Source: an uncultured Oscillospiraceae bacterium
Lineage (GTDB): Bacteria > Bacillota > Clostridia > Oscillospirales > Oscillospiraceae
Direction of reading: 5' to 3'
DNA length: 64,000 nucleotides
Assembly (NCBI GenBank): GCA_934512135.1
Contig: CAKSWT010000010.1
Coordinates: forward strand, 32,314 to 96,313
The translations under genes were made by a program, and so were the position numbers. The notes below the pieces were generated by a model that worked only from the letters and a program-made list of their open reading frames with translations, had not been told where the DNA came from and made no database searches. This document shows positions 22,152 to 28,549 of this stretch, one piece after another (positions within the stretch are counted from its first letter, which is position 1; each line of letters starts with the position of its first letter).

Positions 22152-24698
22152 ATGGAACATAAGCATGTATCAAGGACCGGGCTTACGGCAAGGCTCCTGT
22201 CTGTGCTGCTGGTGTTGGGAATGCTCTGCGGTGTCGCAGTGCCCGGTTACGCTGCGGCGCTGGAGGGGTCTGCTGATCCCGTGGACGTGGAGGTTTCGGC
22301 GGAGGAGCCCGCCCCGGAGCCTGCCCCGGAGCCTGCCCCGGAGCCTGCCCCGGAGCCTGCCCCGGAACCTGCCCCGGAACCTACCCCGGAGCCTACCCCG
22401 GAGCCGGTGATCGTACCGTCGGCGCCCCCCGCTGAAATTACCTTCGAATTCCGGATCGGGGAGGAGCTGTACGAAAAGCAGACGCTCCAAAACGGGCAGA
22501 CCCTGGAAGAGCCGGAGACGCCCACCGCAGCAGCGGGCGACTTTGACGGCTGGTACACAGAAAAACCGGAGGAGGAGAAGTTTACGGAGTTCGGCCCTGT
22601 GACAGTTACAGAGACGAAAACCGTGAAGCTCTTTGCAAAATGGAAGACGGCCCCACAGACCCTTGGGGAAGAACCGACGGCCTCTGCTGCCCCCTCGGAC
22701 CCGAATGTTGACGCACCGGCCGGGGCGGACCAGAGCCCAGGCCAGACCGGGGACCGGCAGACTGACCCGGAGGGAACGGACCTGACCAGTCCCAAGCCGG
22801 AGGAGCCGGCAGCGCCTCAGGCTGATTCCAACCCCCAGGGCGAGAAAAACCAGGAAGAAGCAAAGGAAACGGAAGAGCAGAAATATCAAAGGCTATATGA
22901 CCAGATTATGGCCTGTGAGGACCAGGAGGAGCTGACGGCCCTGCTGGAGCAGATGGACGAGGGCTTCGAGGCCTGGGCAGAGGAGCATCTCACCGAGGAG
23001 CAGCTGGCTGCCCTTTCCGAGAAGATGACACCGACGGCGATGACTGCGGCTGACACGCTGGATCCAAGGTACTTCAAAGCCACACTCCCAGTATATTATG
23101 ACACAGCGACGGCGTTGGGAACTGGTGGAAGTGGAAACAATGGCGCAGGTGTATCTGGGGTTACCCTGGGTGGGACAGCTGTAGTCCAGAAAAACTCTAA
23201 TAATACAGGAAACCCCGGCGGAGGATATACTGTTGGAACCTATTTTGCAAATGCAAATTCCAGTGCAACCCTCCAGATTACAGCAAGCGCAGGATATTAT
23301 GTAACGGGAATCGTGGTGGCCTGTGTGCCAAACAGTAATACAAAGCCGTACAATTGTTCAACCTGGGGCAACGGTGTGGCATACAATGCAAGCTTTAATT
23401 TGGCCCATTCGAACTATAGCGGAGGCAGTTATACGCTCTCCACCAGTTTGGCTGCGCTGGCGTTCTGTCATGACAGCAATCCGAAGGGAACAGTGGCTTA
23501 CTATATTTTGATTGTAGTTGCGCCGGTGCCGACACCGCTGTATGTGGAGTACGATTACGGAGCCATAGGAAACTACCTTACCGTCAGTGGCTCACCCTTT
23601 GCAGCCCCCACCTGGACTACCGCAAATAGCAGTAACAACTATGGAACGGGAGGGGTTCTAACCAACAATACGCAGTTTCAGTATACTTACAGCAATACGT
23701 CAGGGGTTAGCAGTTGGGCACATTATGCCAACGGCATCTCCAACGAAGCTGTGCAAGCGGCAGCTGCTGCGGGATATTATTTCGCAGGTTGGTCTGCCAC
23801 ATGGTATAACAACTGCACTTACACGGCAAATCCCTCGACGCTAGCTTTTTCGTCAGAGTATGCCACAGGGGTGACCTATCAGCCCGGAAGTTCGGTGGCG
23901 CTTCCTACTCATGTGCGGCTGGTGGCTCAGTGGCAGCCCATTGAACTCACCGTCACCAAAACAGTCACCGGTCTGCCCGACAATTACACCGGGGAAAACA
24001 CATACACCCTCCAAGTGCAAAAGCAGAACGGCAATGCATGGGAGAATTTCGGCAATTCCATTTCCCTGACGGTTCGTGGCAATGGCAGCGCATCGGGAAC
24101 CATCAGCCCTGTGCCTGCCGGTACCTATCGGGTCATTGAGACAGGGGAGAAAAAACCTATTGCAATCGGTGAGATGGCATACAACTACACGCCCACATAC
24201 AGCGAGCCGGTTACCGTACCGGGAGAAAACCTGGCGCTCACGGTGACCAACACCTACACGGACCAGCCCATTGTGGCCGACCTCACCATCACCAAGTCCG
24301 TCACCGGCCTGATGGGGGACAAAACCAAGGACTTCTCCTTCACTTACAGCTACATGAAGGGGGACGAGACAGTTTCTGAAACCTTTATGTTGAAGGATGG
24401 CGGTCAGAAAATTATCAAGGACATCCCCATCGGCACAGAGGTCACGGTGACAGAGGACGCATACACCGGCTACATGACCACCTGTGTGGCAGGAAGCGGA
24501 GAACCGAAGACAGGATACACGGCCCAAATCACCATTGCGATGGATACCGCGATGAACACCGTCGCCTTTACCAACCATAAGGACGCAACCCCGGACACCG
24601 GCGTGCCAACGGATTCTCTGCCCTATGTGCTGATGTTGATGCTGGTGGCAGTGGGCGGCGGGGCCATGCTGCTGCGGCGGAAACACGAAAGCGAATGA
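22152..24698 (+). CDS. Large pilus tip/adhesin-like surface protein
   Basis: An 848-residue secreted protein, first gene of the pilus operon (the position of cpa in streptococcal FCT loci). Order: signal peptide (about 1-35), a Pro/Glu run of EPAP/EPTP repeats (about 52-88), an InlB-like beta repeat (to about 172), an acidic linker, a Gly/Asn/Ser/Thr-rich region (about 315-595) likely to be the exposed adhesin part, then two pilin-type beta domains starting VTKTVTGL and ITKSVTGLMGD, with Glu in YRVIETGE and VTVTEDAY where isopeptide-forming Glu usually lie. The C terminus is a sorting signal: TPDTG, a hydrophobic segment, and RRKHESE. No thioester domain was recognised, so equivalence to Cpa is by position only. 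AGGAGG precedes the ATG. Confidence 0.82.
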   Translation: MEHKHVSRTGLTARLLSVLLVLGMLCGVAVPGYAAALEGSADPVDVEVSAEEPAPEPAPEPAPEPAPEPAPEPAPEPTPEPTPEPVIVPSAPPAEITFEFRIGEELYEKQTLQNGQTLEEPETPTAAAGDFDGWYTEKPEEEKFTEFGPVTVTETKTVKLFAKWKTAPQTLGEEPTASAAPSDPNVDAPAGADQSPGQTGDRQTDPEGTDLTSPKPEEPAAPQADSNPQGEKNQEEAKETEEQKYQRLYDQIMACEDQEELTALLEQMDEGFEAWAEEHLTEEQLAALSEKMTPTAMTAADTLDPRYFKATLPVYYDTATALGTGGSGNNGAGVSGVTLGGTAVVQKNSNNTGNPGGGYTVGTYFANANSSATLQITASAGYYVTGIVVACVPNSNTKPYNCSTWGNGVAYNASFNLAHSNYSGGSYTLSTSLAALAFCHDSNPKGTVAYYILIVVAPVPTPLYVEYDYGAIGNYLTVSGSPFAAPTWTTANSSNNYGTGGVLTNNTQFQYTYSNTSGVSSWAHYANGISNEAVQAAAAAGYYFAGWSATWYNNCTYTANPSTLAFSSEYATGVTYQPGSSVALPTHVRLVAQWQPIELTVTKTVTGLPDNYTGENTYTLQVQKQNGNAWENFGNSISLTVRGNGSASGTISPVPAGTYRVIETGEKKPIAIGEMAYNYTPTYSEPVTVPGENLALTVTNTYTDQPIVADLTITKSVTGLMGDKTKDFSFTYSYMKGDETVSETFMLKDGGQKIIKDIPIGTEVTVTEDAYTGYMTTCVAGSGEPKTGYTAQITIAMDTAMNTVAFTNHKDATPDTGVPTDSLPYVLMLMLVAVGGGAMLLRRKHESE
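22305..22408 (+). repeat. 12-base tandem repeat coding Glu-Pro-Ala-Pro
   Basis: About eight copies of a 12-base unit (GAGCCTGCCCCG with small variants, later copies coding EPTP). The unit is a multiple of three, so gain or loss of copies keeps the frame and changes only the length of the stalk. Confidence 0.85.
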
Positions 24699-24714
24699 GA
24701 AAGCAGGTGACACC

Positions 24715-25233
24715 ATGGATCAGACCCCAGGTAAGGAACAGAAGAAAAAACTCCTGAAAGGCTATCTTTGGCTGCTGGGACGGCTTCTTCTGGTGGCCCT
24801 GGTGGCCTGGCTGGTGCTGACCCAGGTGTTCCTGCTGATGCAGGCCCCGGACAACGGGATGTTTCCCGCCGTCAAGGCCGGGGACCTGCTGGTGGGCTTT
24901 CGGCTCCAACAGGACTATCGAAAAAATGACGTGGTGGTATTTCAGCTGGGGGATGAGACCCTGGTGGGACGGATTCTGGGCTGCGGCGGCGACGTGGTCA
25001 ACATTGACCAGGCCGGGACCCTGACTGTCAACGGCACCGTCCAGTCCGGGGAGATTCTCTTCCCCACGGACCCGGGAACCGCCGTGGAATACCCCTGCAC
25101 CATCCCAGAGGACTGCGTGTTCCTGCTGGGCGACTATCGAACCAAAACGAAGGATAGTCGGAGCTTCGGCTGCATTCCCCGGGAGTGTGTGAAGGCCAAG
25201 GTCATCACCCTCCTGCGGCGGCGAAGCATATGA
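24715..25233 (+). CDS. Signal-peptidase-I-like protein without catalytic residues (SipA-like pilus protein)
   Basis: A 172-residue membrane-anchored protein of the type I signal peptidase fold: cytosolic basic N terminus, one membrane helix (about 18-42) and an outer domain. The family active-site motif SMxPT appears as GMFPA, so the nucleophile Ser is Gly48, and the general-base Lys in the KRV motif is Gly85 (LVGRILGCGGD). The rest, including GDxV and LLGDYRTKTKDSRSFG, is well kept. It should therefore be proteolytically inactive. In Streptococcus pyogenes the FCT-encoded SipA likewise lacks the Ser/Lys pair and is needed for pilus assembly as a chaperone-like factor. The position between tip-like and shaft pilin genes is the same, so this role is inferred here. 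Confidence 0.87.
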   Translation: MDQTPGKEQKKKLLKGYLWLLGRLLLVALVAWLVLTQVFLLMQAPDNGMFPAVKAGDLLVGFRLQQDYRKNDVVVFQLGDETLVGRILGCGGDVVNIDQAGTLTVNGTVQSGEILFPTDPGTAVEYPCTIPEDCVFLLGDYRTKTKDSRSFGCIPRECVKAKVITLLRRRSI

Positions 25234-25263
25234 TGAACTCCTATGTGGAGAAAGGAGAATACC

Positions 25264-26271
25264 ATGAAGAAATTGAGAAAGATCCTGGCCGGTCTGTTGG
25301 CGGTGGCTATGGTGGCCGGACTGAGCACAGCTGCGTTTGCATCGGAAGTGGTGCCACCACCGACACAGGGCCATACGGATATTCCTACGGATACGCTCAC
25401 GGATACGTCCATGGTTACCATTACCAAAACCTATACTGCGATCAATGAGGGAACGACGTCTCCGGCGGAGGAATTTCACTTTACCATTGAGCGCACCAGC
25501 GTGACAGATGCGGCAGACGGTGTTACGAACGAGAATATGCCGATTCCGACCATTTCTAATGTCACATATACGGAGGGCGAGGCAACAGAGGTAAAGGATA
25601 TAACCATTACTCTGCCTGCCTATAGCAGCGTCGGCATCTACACCTACACCCTGAAGGAGACCGCGGGAACCACCGCCGGTGTGACCTATGATACAACGGC
25701 GGCGATGCTGGTGGTCACGGTAATCAACGGGGAAAACGGTGGCTTCATTCGTCTGGCAAATGTACATGTTGGAGAGGATAAGACAACTGACGTGTTCCAT
25801 AACACCTACTCCGCAGGCACCTTGGACATCACCAAAACCGTTACCGGCAACATGGGCGACAAGAACAAATACTTTACATTTACGGTTATGCTAGAGGTCC
25901 AGGACGGAATGACCTATGCAGACTCCTATGTGGTGACCGGCGGCTCCTATGAGGAGAATCCGGCATCCATCAAAATTGGGGAAGCAACCCAGCTCTATCT
26001 GAAAGACGGCGATACCATTTCCATTGCAAACCTCCCCTATGGTGTTACTTACACCGTGACAGAGGACGAGGTGGATGGCTATGAGACCCGTGCAACCGGA
26101 GAAGAAGGTACCATCAGTGCTGCCCAGCAGACCGCTGCCTTCACCAACGACAAGACCGGCGAAATCGACATGGGCGTGGTCACCGACAGCCTGCCCTATG
26201 TGCTTCTGCTGGTGGGGGCGCTGGCCATGGGCGTGATGATGGTGGTAAGCAAACGCGGAAACGTGGAATGA
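25264..26271 (+). CDS. FctA-like major (shaft) pilin
   Basis: A 335-residue secreted pilin. Order: signal peptide (about 1-27, LAVAMVAGLSTAAFAS), an FctA/Spy0128-type isopeptide domain (about 45-185) with YTYTLKETAG and a closing FHNTYS, then a second beta domain starting ITKTVTGNMGDKNKYFTF with YTVTEDEVDGY and FTNDKTG. The Lys near each strand start, the Glu and the final Asn fit self-formed Lys-Asn isopeptide bonds. The C terminus is a sorting signal with EIDMG in place of LPXTG (streptococcal FctA has EVPTG), a hydrophobic stretch and SKRGNVE. ATG 25264 follows AAAGGAG; a longer frame from 25243 would precede that site. Confidence 0.87.
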   Translation: MKKLRKILAGLLAVAMVAGLSTAAFASEVVPPPTQGHTDIPTDTLTDTSMVTITKTYTAINEGTTSPAEEFHFTIERTSVTDAADGVTNENMPIPTISNVTYTEGEATEVKDITITLPAYSSVGIYTYTLKETAGTTAGVTYDTTAAMLVVTVINGENGGFIRLANVHVGEDKTTDVFHNTYSAGTLDITKTVTGNMGDKNKYFTFTVMLEVQDGMTYADSYVVTGGSYEENPASIKIGEATQLYLKDGDTISIANLPYGVTYTVTEDEVDGYETRATGEEGTISAAQQTAAFTNDKTGEIDMGVVTDSLPYVLLLVGALAMGVMMVVSKRGNVE

Positions 26272-26306
26272 TTCCACGTCCCTGAGATCAACCCACATAC
26301 CCGCTG

Positions 26307-26338
26307 CCGGGTGCGTCAGAGCCCCTGACGCATCCCGG
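26307..26338 (+). other. GC-rich hairpin between shaft pilin and sortase genes
   Basis: CCGGGTGCGTCAG (26307-26319) pairs with CTGACGCATCCCGG (26325-26338) with one small bulge and no T run afterwards. In the 96-base gap it could act as an mRNA stabiliser or processing site giving more pilin than sortase. That role is inference. Confidence 0.6.
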
Positions 26339-26367
26339 TAAGCCCCCGAGACGGGAGGTATGGCCCT

Positions 26368-27144
26368 ATGAAGGTGTCCAAGTGGATATTAAAGGCGGCC
26401 AACGGCCTGCTCAGTGCGGTGGTGTCCCTGTGCCTGCTGGTGGCAGGGGCCTACGCGGTCTATGCCCTGTGGGATAATGCCCAGGTCTATGCCGCCGTGG
26501 AGAATGTGCAGTTCGACATGCTGCAGCGAAAGCCGGTGGTCCCGGAAACCGGGGAGGAAGGGCCGACCTTTGAGGAGCTGCTGAAAATCAACGGCGACGT
26601 GTGCGCCTGGCTGACGCTGGACGGCACCGAGATCGACTATCCTGTGCTCCAGGGGGAAAACAATCTCAGCTATATCAATACCGATGTCTACGGAAATTTT
26701 GCCCTGGCAGGAAGCATTTTTCTGGACTCCAGCTGCAGCAGGAGCTTCCAGGACAGCTATCATCTGCTTTACGGCCATCACATGGAGGGGGGCAAGATGT
26801 TCGGCGATTTGGACCGATATAAGGATCAGACGTTCTTTCAGGAGCATACCACCGGAACGCTGATTTTGCCGGACCGCAGCTATACCCTCCGGGTGTTTGC
26901 CTGTCTGGTGGAGCCTGCGTCGGAGCCGGCAATCTTCTCCCCGTGGCAGTGGAAGGAGGATGTCAGCGGCTTGGTGGACTTCGTAGACGAAAACGCACTG
27001 CTTGTACGCCAGGAAACCGTGGACCAGATTCGGGCCTCAGAGGAGCATCCGCAGGTTCTGGCAATGTCTACCTGCGCTTCAGAATTCACGGATGCGAGAA
27101 CCATTCTTCTGGCGCTTATGGAGCCCCATTCGCCGGAGAGATGA
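26368..27144 (+). CDS. Class B sortase of the pilus operon
   Basis: Cysteine transpeptidase expected to polymerise the pilus. The 258 residues have one N-terminal membrane helix (about 10-35), then the class B pattern: INGDVCAWLTLDGTEIDYPV, NTDVYGNFALAGSIFLD, catalytic His137 in YGHHM, and Cys236 with Arg244 in MSTCASEFTDAR. Class B rather than class C sortases also serve the streptococcal FCT-3 type pilus, whose gene occupies the same place after fctA. The ATG follows GGGAGG. Likely substrates are the TPDTG and EIDMG signals in this operon. Confidence 0.92.
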   Translation: MKVSKWILKAANGLLSAVVSLCLLVAGAYAVYALWDNAQVYAAVENVQFDMLQRKPVVPETGEEGPTFEELLKINGDVCAWLTLDGTEIDYPVLQGENNLSYINTDVYGNFALAGSIFLDSSCSRSFQDSYHLLYGHHMEGGKMFGDLDRYKDQTFFQEHTTGTLILPDRSYTLRVFACLVEPASEPAIFSPWQWKEDVSGLVDFVDENALLVRQETVDQIRASEEHPQVLAMSTCASEFTDARTILLALMEPHSPER

Positions 27145-27160
27145 GGTAGGAGGATAACAT

Positions 27161-28000
27161 ATGAAAATGTGGATGAGAAAAGCGACATTTCTTGTGATTG
27201 CGCTGATCCTGGCAATGCTCCCGGCTGCCGCCCTGGCGGCGGAGACCGTGGAGGTGAGCATCCCCGTCACCATCCACGTCACTGGTGAGGCGCCAAAGCC
27301 GGCGGAACGCTATACAGTGACGCTGCAGGGGATGGAGGATGCCCCCATGCCGGCAGAGACCACCCTGACCATTACCGGAGAGGGAACGGCGCAGTTCCCG
27401 GCCATTGGATATACGATGCCGGGGGTCTATCAATATACAGTCAGTCAGGTCTCCGGGGATCACGCCCGGGGCAGCTATGACACCACGGTGTATACCGTGA
27501 AGGTTACGGTGACCAATGATGAGGAGGGCGGCCTGGTGGCGTCGGTGACTCTGCGGGCCGGGGAAGAGGATGAAAAGCTGGATGCCGTGGAGTTCCACAA
27601 CAGCTATGCTCCGGTGCCGCCCACACCGGAGGAGACGTCTCTGACGGTGCTGAAGGTCTGGTCGGACAGCGGAAAGAACCGGCCATCTTCTGTGACGGTA
27701 CAGCTTTTGGACGGCTCCACGGTAAAGGAGACCGTGACCCTGGGCAGCTGGAACAGCTGGACCTACACCTGGAAGAACCTTGACAAGACCCACACCTGGA
27801 AGGTCCAGGAGATCAACGTACCCAAGAATTATAAGGACAGCTACGTCTACAACGACAATGTGGTGACGGTCCGCAACACGGAGTCCCTGCTGATTCAGAC
27901 GGGACAGCTGAACTGGCCCATCCCGCTGCTGACGGCATTTGGCCTGGGACTGATGGCCGTGGGCGTGGTAGTGGCCGGGAGAAAACGCAAAGCGGCATAA
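27161..28000 (+). CDS. FctB-like minor (basal) pilin
   Basis: A 279-residue secreted protein, last gene of the pilus operon. Order: signal peptide (about 1-27, ending ALAAE), a pilin domain (about 28-145; YQYTVSQVSG where FctA-type domains usually carry Glu, so its isopeptide may be missing), then a Cna-B domain (about 155-240; LTVLKVWSD, TWKVQEIN) with a normal Lys/Glu set. The sorting signal is LIQTG followed by a hydrophobic segment and RKRKAA, closer to LPXTG than those of the other two pilins. A basal pilin joined to the wall by the housekeeping sortase fits this, as for streptococcal FctB. GGAGG precedes the ATG. Confidence 0.85.
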   Translation: MKMWMRKATFLVIALILAMLPAAALAAETVEVSIPVTIHVTGEAPKPAERYTVTLQGMEDAPMPAETTLTITGEGTAQFPAIGYTMPGVYQYTVSQVSGDHARGSYDTTVYTVKVTVTNDEEGGLVASVTLRAGEEDEKLDAVEFHNSYAPVPPTPEETSLTVLKVWSDSGKNRPSSVTVQLLDGSTVKETVTLGSWNSWTYTWKNLDKTHTWKVQEINVPKNYKDSYVYNDNVVTVRNTESLLIQTGQLNWPIPLLTAFGLGLMAVGVVVAGRKRKAA

Positions 28001-28046
28001 GGAAATAATAGGGCTGTCTCACGGAGAGACAGCCCATGCCGTTTTT
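27992..28046 (+). terminator. Terminator of the pilus operon
   Basis: Outer CGGCAT (27992-27997) pairs with ATGCCG (28036-28041), enclosing GGGCTGTCTC (28011-28020) paired with GAGACAGCCC (28026-28035); TTTTT follows. Confidence 0.85.
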
Positions 28047-28070
28047 CCGCAATCGAGACGAAAATAGGGA

Positions 28071-28099
28071 TTGACATTGCCAAAAGAAGGTGCTATACT
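28071..28099 (+). promoter_or_regulatory. Promoter of the trp operon
   Basis: TTGACA at 28071-28076, 17-base spacer, TATACT at 28094-28099, directly upstream of the T-box leader. Confidence 0.88.
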
Positions 28100-28107
28100 G
28101 TAGAAAA

Positions 28108-28386
28108 TTTAATTATCTAAACCGTTGAAGCGGAGATAACGGCAATGATGCCTTTACAGAGAGCCTGCGATGCTGAGAATCAGGCAAGAAACAAGTTGTC
28201 AAATGGACCGCTGAGGGCGCAGTCAAAAGCAAATTTGCTGAGTATACTGCGACGTTGCAGGCAGACGTTATTTGCCGGGGATATGTTGGTATCCTGCTAA
28301 GGGCACAAGTGTGAATCAAGGTGGCACCGCGGATAAGTGTTTTATTCGTCCTTGACAGAGGAGATTTCTCTGTCAAGGACTTTTTT
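28108..28386 (+). promoter_or_regulatory. Tryptophan T-box riboswitch
   Basis: Leader that senses uncharged tRNA-Trp and lets transcription continue into trp when charging is low. Stem I is closed near the specifier by AGCGG with CCGCT (28208-28212); the specifier triplet is TGG (28204-28206) followed by the usual A. The T-box AAGGTGGCACCGCGG lies at 28318-28332 and can pair with the tRNA acceptor end through the antiterminator. The competing terminator is the perfect 13-base stem GTCCTTGACAGAG (28348-28360) with its complement (28368-28380) and TTTTTT. Specificity for Trp agrees with the trpEGDCFBA genes behind it. Confidence 0.93.
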
Positions 28387-28395
28387 CGTGTTAAA

Positions 28396-28435
28396 AGCTC
28401 CTTTGACGGAAGATTTCCGTCAGAGGAGCTTTTTT
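28396..28435 (+). terminator. Second terminator-like hairpin in the trp leader
   Basis: AGCTCCTTTGACGGAA (28396-28411) pairs with TTCCGTCAGAGGAGCT (28415-28430) with one mismatch, followed by TTTTTT. It lies only ten bases after the T-box terminator and resembles it in sequence (CCTTGACAGA versus CCTTTGACGGA). It stands between the T-box and trpE, so it should also lower expression unless disrupted. Confidence 0.8.
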
Positions 28436-28456
28436 GTGTGGAAGGGATGGTGCGGT

Positions 28457-28549
28457 ATGGCACGGGTCAAACGATGGCGGCGCTTGCGGTTCGATGAAAA
28501 ACAAATGCCAAAGCAATATCACAGGATCCTTTGGAGGTGCAGGTCATGA
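28457..28549 (+). CDS. Possible 30-residue leader peptide coupled to trpE
   Basis: A short frame starting ATG at 28457 behind GAAGGG (28441-28446) and ending TGA at 28547-28549, overlapping the trpE ATG as ATGA. The peptide has 30 residues, is rich in Arg and Lys, and has Trp at positions 7 and 26. Such an overlap would let its translation feed trpE. It might be a Trp-responsive leader peptide or only a chance frame; there is no tandem Trp run as in classic attenuators. Confidence 0.35.
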   Translation: MARVKRWRRLRFDEKQMPKQYHRILWRCRS

